From assembly GCA_964564415.1 (NCBI GenBank), contig CAZMAV010000010.1:1-64000 (forward strand): a stretch of DNA of 64,000 nucleotides, in the 5' to 3' direction. Shown here one piece after another: positions 16,351-24,578 of the stretch. This DNA is from JALEFZ01 sp964564415. Lineage in GTDB: Bacteria; Bacteroidota; Bacteroidia; J057. A program made the translations under genes and the position numbers. Each line of letters opens with the position of its first letter. Position 1 is the first letter of the stretch. The notes beneath the pieces were generated by a model that saw only the letters and a program-made list of their open reading frames with translations, ran no database searches and was not told where the DNA came from.

Positions 16351-16424
16351 GGGGCTAGAACTCCTGGGCTTCGCAAAAATAATTTGTTTTTAAGTCCCAG
16401 GAGGGCTATTTGTCTTATGGCCCC
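16351..16424 (+). ncRNA. Predicted structured leader RNA of the MoaD-like gene
   Basis: The helices nest. Outer: GGGGCT (16351-16356) with GGCCCC (16419-16424). Middle: CTCCTGGG (16361-16368) with CCCAGGAG (16396-16403), extended by CTT/AAG with one bulged base. Apical: AAAAA (16375-16379) with TTTTT (16386-16390). The element ends 46 bp before the MoaD-like ATG. It has no terminator-type U-run at its 3' side. It could be a cis-regulatory RNA, but no known riboswitch consensus is recognised and its promoter was not identified. Confidence 0.45.
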
Positions 16425-16470
16425 AAAAGATTGGTGATAAGCCGAAAATTAGATTAAAAAAGAAATCAAT

Positions 16471-16743
16471 ATGCCAAAGGTAAGTTTTACGGCTGCCCTC
16501 AAGCGATTTTTTCCTGCCCTCCAAGCCCGGCATTTTGAGGGGACGACCCTCAGGCAGGTGCTGGAGCAGATCGAAGCCGAGCATCCGGGGATCAGTGATT
16601 ACCTGATAGATGAGGAGGGAAAGTTGAGGAAGCACATCAATATATTTGTAGGGGAAAAAATGATCGAGGACCGACTCCGGCTCAGCGATGTAATTTCGGA
16701 GGAAGAGGAGATTCTCATTTTTCAGGCATTATCAGGAGGCTAA
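16471..16743 (+). CDS. MoaD/ThiS-family ubiquitin-like sulfur-carrier protein
   Basis: A 90-residue beta-grasp protein ending in ALSGG, the Gly-Gly tail that is adenylated and thiocarboxylated in MoaD and ThiS. The pattern FTAALKRFFPALQ, LRQVLEQIEAEHPGISDYL and LRKHINIFVGEKMI matches MoaD relatives. MoaD donates sulfur for molybdopterin synthesis, while other members modify or feed sulfur to other pathways. There is no MoaE partner next to it; instead its TAA stop directly abuts the ATG of a BNR-repeat gene. The divergent neighbour is the molybdate importer, so a cofactor role is possible. An alternative role as a protein modifier or in sulfur transfer cannot be excluded. Confidence 0.82.
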   Translation: MPKVSFTAALKRFFPALQARHFEGTTLRQVLEQIEAEHPGISDYLIDEEGKLRKHINIFVGEKMIEDRLRLSDVISEEEEILIFQALSGG

Positions 16744-17826
16744 ATGAAGTTACTTGTTGGTACATCCAAGGGATTGGTCCTTTGGGAAAGAAAGGAGCAG
16801 GGATGGAGCTTTTCCAAGGTATTTTTCCCCGGCATACCGGTGTCTATGGTACATGTAAATCCTGCTGATGGATATTGGTACCTTTCCTTGGCCCATCGCC
16901 ACTGGGGACAAAAGATGGAATATTCTCCCGATCAGGGCAAGACCTGGCAATCCATGTCTCCTCCTGCCTATCCAGCCTACGCCGAATTAAGTGAGGGAAA
17001 GAGGGCCACCCTCAAAAAAGTTTGGGCGATTCAGGGAGCAGGACTGCAGCAGGACAAAGGACTTTGGATAGGTACCGAACCCGGTGGACTATTTAGAAGT
17101 CTAGGCCATGGAGAAGACTTTCATCTGGTCCCAAGCCTTTGGGACCATCCCAGCCGAAAGGATAGGATGCAATGGTTTGGTGCGGGGAGAGACCAACCCT
17201 TTATCCATAGCATACTGGTCGATCCCCAAAATGAAGACCACCTTTATATAGGAGTAAGCTGTGCCGGAGTATTTGAATCCTTGGACGGGGGTAAATCCTG
17301 GCATCCCAAAAACAAAGGTCTGGTGGCGGCTTACCTTCCCAACCCGTTAGCTGAGGTCGGCCACGATCCCCATGCCATCAAGTTTTGCTTGAGCAATCCC
17401 GAGGTCATGTGGCAGCAAAATCACTGTGGGATATTCCGTACCACCAATGAAGGAGAGGAGTGGAAACTCGTTTCGAATCCAGAAAAGATTCCCCACTATG
17501 GATTTGCTTTGGTGGCTGATGAAGGAAATCCCCTCAGGGCCTGGGTCATTCCGGCCCAAAGCGACGAAGAAAGAATCGCCCCCGACCTGGCCCTTCGGGT
17601 ATTCCGGACCGAGAACGGTGGGAAATCATGGGAAGCCCTCACCCAAGGGCTCCCTCAAAGGTATGCCTTCGACATCGTTTTTCGGCATTCCTTTGAGGGC
17701 AGGAATGAAACCCTGGCCTTTGGGACCAGCACCGGAAATCTCTTTGTCTCCGAAGATGGGGGAGATCACTGGCAAGTCCTATCCCAGCACCTCGCAAGGA
17801 TCGAAAGCATAGCCCTGGTAAACTGA
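16744..17826 (+). CDS. BNR/Asp-box repeat beta-propeller protein
   Basis: A 360-residue protein without a signal peptide, built from repeats with Asp-box motifs S/TxDxGxxW: SPDQGKTWQ (about residue 62), SLDGGKSWH (180), TTNEGEEWK (235), TENGGKSWE (291) and SEDGGDHWQ (338). The fold is a sialidase-like beta-propeller, but the sialidase catalytic Arg triad and FRIP motif are not evident, so an exo-sialidase label would be misleading. The predicted location is cytoplasmic. It starts on the base after the MoaD-like stop, so the two are co-translated and presumably act together. It converges with the isocitrate dehydrogenase remnant, 3 bp away. Confidence 0.82.
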   Translation: MKLLVGTSKGLVLWERKEQGWSFSKVFFPGIPVSMVHVNPADGYWYLSLAHRHWGQKMEYSPDQGKTWQSMSPPAYPAYAELSEGKRATLKKVWAIQGAGLQQDKGLWIGTEPGGLFRSLGHGEDFHLVPSLWDHPSRKDRMQWFGAGRDQPFIHSILVDPQNEDHLYIGVSCAGVFESLDGGKSWHPKNKGLVAAYLPNPLAEVGHDPHAIKFCLSNPEVMWQQNHCGIFRTTNEGEEWKLVSNPEKIPHYGFALVADEGNPLRAWVIPAQSDEERIAPDLALRVFRTENGGKSWEALTQGLPQRYAFDIVFRHSFEGRNETLAFGTSTGNLFVSEDGGDHWQVLSQHLARIESIALVN

Positions 17827-17829
17827 TTT

Positions 17830-19221
17830 TTATGGGCCTTGACCAAGGGAATATCCCTTTACACCATCAAATTCGTAGAGATTCTCAGTTTTGATCACGT
17901 CAATCTGGGATTCAATGGTGTCCTACAGAAGCGAGAGACCGGTTTGCCATTTTCTACTTCGTAAGGGCATCGCTAGTGGTCGGTACAAAAAGTTTCTTTG
18001 AAACCTTGAGGCCAGACTTTGACTCCCTTGTTGGTGATCATGGTTAGCTTGAGGTCATTGTTGAGCTTCACCAACCTTTCCGCTAGTTCGTTTGCATCCT
18101 CTCCGGCCCAATCCACAAGAATGTCCACTCCTTTGAGGCGCTTTTCTTTGGCCTGCGGCCTTACATATTTGGGCATGCTTAAGCTGCTTTGGCTTTTGTC
18201 CCAATTTGGAAATGACAGCCTCTGCAAACTCCCGGGTACCCGGGAGGCGCTGGCTTTGTCCTTCCCGAAAAATATCTGCCGTATGTATACCCTCTTCTAT
18301 GGTACAGGACCAGGTATTTTTGATGACTTCTGCGACGTCCTGCTGCCCGATGTGGTTGAGCATCATGATGGCAGCGCGAAGCAGACCGGAGGGGTTGGAA
18401 ATATTTTTTGGGCGATATCAGGGGCTGAACCATAAATGGCTTCAAACATGGCAAAACCATCACCCACATTAGCCGTACCTGCCAGACCGATAGACCCTGA
18501 AATTTGGGCAGTAATATCTGAGACGAAATCTCCGTAAAGGTTGGGCAGGACCACCACATCAAATATTTCTGGGGTGTCGGCAAGGCGGGCCGCAGCAATG
18601 TCAATGATCCAGCTGTCTGATTCGATCTCGGGATACTTCCTTGAAAACTTGATGGAAAAGCCCGTCAGTATGCTTCATGGTGTTGTCCTTGACAAAGCAA
18701 AAAACCCGCTTTCGCTTGTATAGCTTGGCGTATTCGAAGGCATAAGGTATGATTTTCTCGCATCCCGGCCGGGTAATGAGCTTGAGAAACTGTACCACCT
18801 CCTGAGTCTGTTGATGCTCGATACCTGCGTAGAGGTCTTCTTCATGTTCTCTAATAATCACCACGTCCATTTCCGGATGGCGGGTAGGGATGAAGGGAGC
18901 AAAGCTTTTGCAGGGCCTTACATTGGCCTAAAGGCCCAGAGTTTTTCGAGGGGTGACGTTGAGGCTTTTGTAGCCTCCTCCCTGAGCTGTTGTGATAGGT
19001 GCTTTAAGAAAAACTTTGTTCTGGCGAATGCTGTCCCAAACCTTGGGATCGATACCACTGGTATTTCCTGATAGGTAGACCCTTTCTCCTATTTCTACTT
19101 CCTCCCAGTCTACGCGAGCTTTGGCTTCTTTTAGGATATCCAAGCTGGCCTCCATGATTTCAGGACCGATTTCATCGCCTTTGGCAAAACTTATCTTATG
19201 CGTAGTTTATCATATTTTCAT
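17830..19221 (-). pseudogene. icd: NADP-type isocitrate dehydrogenase, multiply broken
   Basis: Every block of a long-form isocitrate dehydrogenase is present, but in alternating frames. The blocks are FAKGDEIGPEIM (start), APITTAQGGGYKSLN, then TAG at 18928-18930 where relatives have an aromatic residue, and NVRPCKSF with MDVVIIREHEEDLYAGIEH. A shift near 18640 leads to FDVVVLPNLYGDFVSDI, and a missing A in an A-run near 18404 to MMLNHIGQQDVAEV. Another shift near 18170 leads to LKGVDILVDWAGEDANEL, TDH-TAG-RC (Trp expected), and finally DVIKTENLYEFDGVKGYS ending in TAA at 17830. At least four frame changes and several stops rule out a functional enzyme. Two stop codons follow the best ATG. 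The cell must use another isocitrate dehydrogenase for the citric acid cycle. Confidence 0.92.
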
Positions 19222-19322
19222 GCAAATAAGTGAACTTTAATCATAAATTTTTATTTATTGTTTTTATGCATTAAATAATAAAAAGCAAATGGTTTGCTGA
19301 TTCATATCAAAGGCCTAAGTCT

Positions 19323-19368
19323 GGCTGAAAGGGGCTAGCATTGCTGTCCCAATTGGACTTTTTCAGCC
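19323..19368 (-). repeat. Imperfect hairpin after the GT4 gene
   Basis: GGCTGAAA (19323-19330) and TTTCAGCC (19361-19368) form an 8-bp stem around a 30-base loop that itself holds GGGG/CCC pairing. It is immediately downstream of the glycosyltransferase stop on the minus strand but no T-run follows, so termination is uncertain. Confidence 0.3.
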
Positions 19369-19371
19369 TTT

Positions 19372-20478
19372 TCAAATCAAGTCCTGATAAAATTCCCGGA
19401 GTCTTTTCTCTTCGCTCTCCCAGTTGAGTTCGCGAGCGGCATATTCACAGGCGCTACGGAGTCGGTCCATTTTTTTTTCATCTGCTACCAGGGTCTGGAT
19501 TATATCGGCAAGGCGTCCAGGCTCCCTCTCCTCTTCTTTCACGACTATCCCTAGCTCATAAGCCTCCACCAGGGCTTTCATCTCGGGCAGGTCAGAAACC
19601 AAGACAGGAACCCTGGCCTGTATGTAGTCCACTACTTTGTTGGGAGAGGCGTAAAAATAGTTTTTTCCTAAATTTTCCTCCAGACTCATGCCCAAAGTAG
19701 CCATTCCAGTAAAGGAAGCTAGCCTTTCCCTGGGGACAAAACCCTTAAAGATTACCCTCTTCTCCAGGTCAAGGTCCCTACTTCTCTGCTGAAGTTCTTC
19801 TTCGATGTCTCCCCTTCCTATGATCCACAATTGGTAGGAGGGAAGAAACTTCATGGCATCCACCATCAATTCGATGCCGCGGCCCATGTTTAGAGCGCCC
19901 TGGTAAAGCAAAATGTGAGGGGAGCTGTTAGAAGTGAGTGGAGTAGGTCTGGAATGGGGGAGGTTGCGGATCACTCCTACGTCCACCTGATACTTTTGCC
20001 TATAAATTCGGGCCAGAGAAGTATTGACCGTGTACATGTGCTTAAGCCTGGGTACGATATAGCCCTCCAGTTTGAGCCAGATACGCCGGGTACCTGGGCG
20101 ATGAATCAATTCGGGAACCTCAGTGAAGTACTCGTGGCTGTCGTAGACGAGGATTTTCCCTAGAAGGTGGGAAATTAAATATCCCGGCAGGAGGGTGTCT
20201 AAATCACAGGCGTTGATTAGATCTATGCGGCGAAAGAGAAGGAAGAAAAAGAGGCGAATGTTGTATTCAAAGTAAAAAAATTTGCCCTTTCTGAAAAAAA
20301 GCTGCATCCGGTGGGTAGCGTAGGGCAGCCCATCGGGGAGGGGGGGAGAGTCCGGCAGTTTTCTGCCCACGACGTGGACCTCGAAGCCCATTTGGCTCAG
20401 GCTACTTCCTATCCGGTGGACCCGTTGGTCTCCACTGAGGTCGTTGATGACCGTGATATAGAGCTTTTTTGCCTTCAT
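19372..20478 (-). CDS. Family 4 (GT-B) glycosyltransferase
   Basis: A 368-residue GT-B glycosyltransferase. The N-terminal half begins KLYITVINDLSGDQRVHRI, and the C-terminal nucleotide-sugar half has ILLYQGALNMGRGIELMVDAM (about residues 185-205), LWIIGRGDIEEEL, VIFKGFVPRERL and the EX7E-like segment near SPNKVVDYIQARVPVLVS. It transfers a hexose from an activated sugar to a surface glycan. The start at 20478 (MKAKKLYITV) is chosen over an ATG 93 bp upstream because the extra residues are not family-like and overlap the promoter, where TACCTTTG sits at 20503-20496. Divergent from the Wzi-like gene. Confidence 0.85.
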   Translation of the reverse strand: MKAKKLYITVINDLSGDQRVHRIGSSLSQMGFEVHVVGRKLPDSPPLPDGLPYATHRMQLFFRKGKFFYFEYNIRLFFFLLFRRIDLINACDLDTLLPGYLISHLLGKILVYDSHEYFTEVPELIHRPGTRRIWLKLEGYIVPRLKHMYTVNTSLARIYRQKYQVDVGVIRNLPHSRPTPLTSNSSPHILLYQGALNMGRGIELMVDAMKFLPSYQLWIIGRGDIEEELQQRSRDLDLEKRVIFKGFVPRERLASFTGMATLGMSLEENLGKNYFYASPNKVVDYIQARVPVLVSDLPEMKALVEAYELGIVVKEEEREPGRLADIIQTLVADEKKMDRLRSACEYAARELNWESEEKRLREFYQDLI

Positions 20479-20495
20479 CTTTACAAATAGATTAT

Positions 20496-20503
20496 CAAAG
20501 GTA
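20496..20503 (-). promoter_or_regulatory. -7 promoter box of the GT4 gene
   Basis: TACCTTTG on the minus strand is a full match to the Bacteroidota TAnnTTTG -7 element, 17 bp before the chosen ATG. CTTTAC at about 18 bp further upstream could serve as the -33 element. Confidence 0.6.
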
Positions 20504-20576
20504 GGTGAAATGCATATCTTCGTAAAGTGAATCCCGGAAAGCAGCCTGTCCGGTTTGCAAGGATCATCCATTGCCT

Positions 20577-22268
20577 ATGCCTAAGTTGTTGATATTTGTA
20601 CTCCTCCTCTCAGGGGTCAGTTTTGGCCAAGATACCGACATCCTCCTCAACCACGATCTCTACCATTATGTGGATCGCCTGGACATCAAAGGACTGGCCG
20701 ATACCCTGGTCCATACCGATCTCAAACCCTACGGAAGAGAATATCTGGGAAGGATTTTTGGGCGGGTAGACAGGAGCAGGCTGACACCCCTGGAAGCTGC
20801 CTGGCACAGACGGATACATATGTTGGTGGACGATGATTTTGTCCTCCGCAAGGAAGATGAAGCTATTTTTAAGTACTTTTTTCGAAATCGAAGGGACTTC
20901 CTTCACGTCTCAAAAGGGGATTTGCAGCTTTTCATCAATCCTGTTTTACATGTCAATGGAGGCATAGACCAAAATACCTTCCTGACAGAGGAGGGAGAAT
21001 TACTGCCTGTATTTACCAATGCCCGTGGGGTGCAGGTGAGGGGAAGCTTTGGAAAAAAGTTGGGATTTCACACGGAGGTCTATGATAACTACAATCGAAT
21101 TCCCCAGTTTGTCTACAATCGTTATCAGCAAACCCTGCGCATCCCCGGTGAGGGCTTCATCAAGACCTTTGACCAGCCCAATGGAGTCAACTACTTCAGC
21201 AGCAGAGCCTACCTGACTTATTCACCCATAAAACAAATCAGGATAAAATTTGGGAAAGACAGGGCATTCTGGGGCAATGGCTTTCAGAGCCTTATCCTTT
21301 CCGACCATGCCGCAGACCCCCTCCTGCTCAATATCACCACCAGGGTCTGGAAATTGGAATACGTCAGTCAGGTTACCCAAATGGTAGACTTTTTGATCAA
21401 TAGAAATGACAATGAGGGCAGCCTTCCCCGCAAGTATGGGGCTTTTCACATGCTCAATTTCAAACCCAATGACAAGGTTTCTCTGGGTATCTTCGAATCT
21501 ATCATCTATGCTCCCTATCTGGCTAATGGCTTTCGAGGTTTGGAAATTCAATACCTCAATCCCCTGATCTTTTACCGTGCTATAGAGCAGTACATCGGTT
21601 CTCCAGATAATGCCCTCCTGGGCGCACATGTAAAATGGAATTTTTTGCAGCGCTTTCAATTGTATGGCCAACTCATCCTGGACGACTACAATTTTGGTGT
21701 CAGAAATCAGGGCTCAGGCTATTGGGGAAATAAACTGGGCTGGCAGGCAGGATTCAAATACATAGACTTCCTAAACATCTCCACCCTGGATTTACAGGTG
21801 GAGCACAACCGGATACGCCCTTACACCTATCAGCATTTCAATATTGCCTCCAATTACAGCAGCTACGGGCAGTCATTGGGGCATGGAGCAGGAGCCAACC
21901 TCCACGATTGGCGAGCTGAGGTACGCTATCATCCCCTCCCCTCGCTAAACATACTCTTTGCCTATACCTATCGCTACCAGGGGAGAGATCCAGAATACCT
22001 GCGGGGCATCAATTATGGGGGGAGCTTTGAACGGGCCACCGGCAATCGCCCCATCAATAATCCAGATAATCCTGGCTTTGATCATGAAATCGGACAGGGA
22101 GATTTGTGGAGAACCCAACAGTTGTATGGGAGAATCAGTTGGCAATGGGGCAGCAAAGATATCTTCCTCGAAGTGGAGGGAAGGTACAGGCAGGAAAATG
22201 AGCTCCGTTCGTCGACAATTATGGGGGGCTTGCGTGCCAATATTGCCCCAAACACTGTGAAATTTTAA
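20577..22268 (+). CDS. Wzi/RemB-like outer-membrane protein
   Basis: About 563 residues with a signal peptide (MPKLLIFVLLLSGVSFGQ) and a long beta-barrel-like sequence. IRIKFGKDRAFWGNGFQSLILS (about residues 223-245) and the following YVSQ strands match the capsule-assembly Wzi family, which includes the flavobacterial gliding/adhesin-related protein RemB. Wzi proteins anchor or organise capsule on the outer surface. TTG at 20571 would also initiate; the ATG two codons later is preferred. Its divergence from a GT4 gene and the exopolysaccharide genes elsewhere in the window fit a role in surface polysaccharide attachment. Confidence 0.8.
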   Translation: MPKLLIFVLLLSGVSFGQDTDILLNHDLYHYVDRLDIKGLADTLVHTDLKPYGREYLGRIFGRVDRSRLTPLEAAWHRRIHMLVDDDFVLRKEDEAIFKYFFRNRRDFLHVSKGDLQLFINPVLHVNGGIDQNTFLTEEGELLPVFTNARGVQVRGSFGKKLGFHTEVYDNYNRIPQFVYNRYQQTLRIPGEGFIKTFDQPNGVNYFSSRAYLTYSPIKQIRIKFGKDRAFWGNGFQSLILSDHAADPLLLNITTRVWKLEYVSQVTQMVDFLINRNDNEGSLPRKYGAFHMLNFKPNDKVSLGIFESIIYAPYLANGFRGLEIQYLNPLIFYRAIEQYIGSPDNALLGAHVKWNFLQRFQLYGQLILDDYNFGVRNQGSGYWGNKLGWQAGFKYIDFLNISTLDLQVEHNRIRPYTYQHFNIASNYSSYGQSLGHGAGANLHDWRAEVRYHPLPSLNILFAYTYRYQGRDPEYLRGINYGGSFERATGNRPINNPDNPGFDHEIGQGDLWRTQQLYGRISWQWGSKDIFLEVEGRYRQENELRSSTIMGGLRANIAPNTVKF

Positions 22269-22287
22269 CCTTTAGCCTTACAAGCTT

Positions 22288-22295
22288 TATCTTTG
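22288..22295 (+). promoter_or_regulatory. -7 promoter box of the RND exporter gene
   Basis: TATCTTTG is an exact Bacteroidota -7 element, 21 bp upstream of the exporter ATG and just after the Wzi-like stop. The exporter therefore can be transcribed separately from the upstream gene. Confidence 0.6.
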
Positions 22296-22316
22296 CCCTT
22301 CGTTTGACATAGGTAT

Positions 22317-24578
22317 ATGGATTGGTTGCTTAGAAATCGTCATGTGTTCATCTGGGTTATCATAGGGATTACCATCCTAATGGGGATCGGCCTTACCCAG
22401 CTTGAAATCAGCTTTAGTTTTGAGAGTTTTTATCCCAAGGATGATGAGGCCTACCAGTACCACGCCATGTACCGCTATCATTTTTCCGAAGACCAGAACT
22501 ACATGGTCTACATGGCAGTGAAAAGTCCTGGAAAGGACATCTTCGATCGGGATTTTCTGAAGCAAGCTGATAATTTTTTTGAGGAAATACGCCAACTTCA
22601 GGGAGTGGATTCCCTGGTTTCCGCTATGGCTGTCCAAAGGGTCAAAAGGAAGGGCCTGGGCGTATCGACAAGGCCCTACCTCAAATACGACAGCCCTGAA
22701 GCCTTGGTCCGCTCAAAAGAAATTCTTCAAAGCGATACCTCTCTGATTGGCTCATTTATCACCAGAGACCGTCAACACGTCTGTGGTTATGCCTTCATTA
22801 AGCCTGAAATTTTTGACAGCCAGGAAAGGGATCTCCTGGTTAATCAAATTGAACAAAAAGCGGAGGATTCAGGGCTTACCCACGTCCTTTCGGGGATTCC
22901 CTACATCAGGACCAAGTACGTACAGACCATCGGGGGAGAGCTTATGCTTTTCCTGAGCCTTTCTATTCTTCTGATCACGACGGTACTCGTCCTCACTTAC
23001 AGAAATTTTTGGGGGGTCATACTTCCTCAAATTGCCGTCATTCTTTCTCTCGTATGGATTTTGGGTTTTATGGGAGCCACAGGACAAGGCATAGACCTGA
23101 TCAGCAGCCTCCTCATTCCCATTATGTTTGTGGTGGGGGTCTCAGATGTCATTCACCTGATCACCAAATACCTCAGAGAAATTCGCCTGGGTAAGGGGAG
23201 AAGGGAAGCCATGGCCAACACCCTCAGGGAAATCGGCTTTTCCCTATTTTTGACCAGTCTGACTACAGCTGTGGGATTTGCCTCTCTGATGGTGTCCCGG
23301 ATCGGACCCATCAAAAATTTTGGCCTCTATGCAGCAGCGGGAGTGCTTTTTACCTACCTCATCACTGTCCTTATCCTTCCCTATGCCCTGATGAAGATTG
23401 ATCCACGGAAGTTCATGGTCAGGTCTTCTTTGGAAAACCACCCTTTCTGGGACCGTTGGATGCTGGGAATCTACAAATGGACCAAGGCTCGCCCTAGGCA
23501 GATCATGGCCCTCTCAGTAGGGATCTTGCTGGCCTGCTTATACCTGATCTTTCAAATACCCACCGACTCCCACCTTATTGAGGATATAGGGAAAAATGAT
23601 CCTATCCGAAAGTCTATGGAGTTTTTTGAAGAACAGACCTATGGATTGCGTCCCTTTGAACTGGGGGTTCACGTCAAGGGTGATTCTGCCTCCATTACAG
23701 ATCGGGAAGTCCTGGTCCAATTGGATAAAGTTCAGGAATACCTGAAGACACAGGCAGATTTTGGACCTTTCTTCTCCCTTCCCACGGTAGTTAAAGAGGC
23801 CAACTACATTTACCGAAATAACCGGGAGCGCTTCCGCCGCCTTCCCAAATCTCAGGAACGCATTGACGACCTCATCGCCTTCGTAGATGTCAACAGCCAA
23901 GGAGAGGTCATGGAAAAACTCATGACCAAAGACAGACGGATGGGACGAATTTCTTCCACCATGGCCGATCTCGGCACCAATGCCCTGGATACCCTCTATC
24001 AAAACCTGGAAACCTTTGTAGCAACAGAGACGGATACCAGCCTCTTTTACTACCAGGCAACGGGGCATGCCTATTTGACGGAAAAAAACCTGGTCTACGT
24101 CCGACAAAGCCTACTGGCTGGGCTTAGCATTGCCTTTGTAGTGGTAGGCTTTCTGATGGGCATGCTTTTCCGATCCTGGAAGATGCTCCTCATCTCTATG
24201 GTCCCCAATGTGATTCCCCTTGTCCTGACCGGAGGTGTTATGGGACTTTTTGGCATTACCCTCACAGCTTCTACGGCTTTGGTATTTGTGATCGCTTTTG
24301 GGATCGCCGTAGATGATACGATTCACTTTTTGTCTCGCTATCGGCTGGAGCGGCGAAAAGGGCTGGACAAGGATGCCGCCATTTTGGAAACGCTAAAAGG
24401 CACCGGAAAGGCCATGATCCTAACCTCTTTCATCCTTATGGGTGGCTTTGTCCTGCTTCTGGCCTCAGATTTTGGAGGAACTCTGAATACCGGACTATTT
24501 ACTGCCCTGACGATTATTTTCGCCATGTTTTCAGACCTCTTTCTACTCCCTATCCTCCTTCGCATAGGTGGAGAGTAA
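22317..24578 (+). CDS. RND/MMPL-family exporter
   Basis: A 753-residue inner-membrane protein with two similar halves. Each half begins with one membrane helix, followed by a large periplasmic domain and then five clustered helices. The first cluster holds LLIPIMFVVGVSDVIHLITKY (about residues 265-285) and the second FVIAFGIAVDDTIHFLSRYR (about 655-675), both with the acidic residues GxxDxxH typical of MMPL/HpnN-like proton-driven exporters. Family substrates are lipids, hopanoids, pigments or lipoproteins. It has no adjacent adaptor or outer-membrane channel. The 3' end overlaps the convergent HAD gene by 36 bp. Confidence 0.85.
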   Translation: MDWLLRNRHVFIWVIIGITILMGIGLTQLEISFSFESFYPKDDEAYQYHAMYRYHFSEDQNYMVYMAVKSPGKDIFDRDFLKQADNFFEEIRQLQGVDSLVSAMAVQRVKRKGLGVSTRPYLKYDSPEALVRSKEILQSDTSLIGSFITRDRQHVCGYAFIKPEIFDSQERDLLVNQIEQKAEDSGLTHVLSGIPYIRTKYVQTIGGELMLFLSLSILLITTVLVLTYRNFWGVILPQIAVILSLVWILGFMGATGQGIDLISSLLIPIMFVVGVSDVIHLITKYLREIRLGKGRREAMANTLREIGFSLFLTSLTTAVGFASLMVSRIGPIKNFGLYAAAGVLFTYLITVLILPYALMKIDPRKFMVRSSLENHPFWDRWMLGIYKWTKARPRQIMALSVGILLACLYLIFQIPTDSHLIEDIGKNDPIRKSMEFFEEQTYGLRPFELGVHVKGDSASITDREVLVQLDKVQEYLKTQADFGPFFSLPTVVKEANYIYRNNRERFRRLPKSQERIDDLIAFVDVNSQGEVMEKLMTKDRRMGRISSTMADLGTNALDTLYQNLETFVATETDTSLFYYQATGHAYLTEKNLVYVRQSLLAGLSIAFVVVGFLMGMLFRSWKMLLISMVPNVIPLVLTGGVMGLFGITLTASTALVFVIAFGIAVDDTIHFLSRYRLERRKGLDKDAAILETLKGTGKAMILTSFILMGGFVLLLASDFGGTLNTGLFTALTIIFAMFSDLFLLPILLRIGGE

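Noticed and set aside
16744..17826. Calling the BNR protein an exo-sialidase
   Set aside because: Asp boxes alone define the propeller; the catalytic Arg triad and FRIP motif were not found and there is no export signal.
4964..19221. Reassignment of TAG to an amino acid
   Set aside because: TAG ends several intact full-length genes (GT2 at 4951, hemF at 40783, acyl-CoA dehydrogenase at 34430, the M23 peptidase at 35669), so it works as a stop in this organism.
20479..20571. Upstream ATG extending the GT4 protein by 31 residues
   Set aside because: The added residues are not family-like and run through an exact TACCTTTG promoter box; the ATG at 20478 begins the normal GT-B start.
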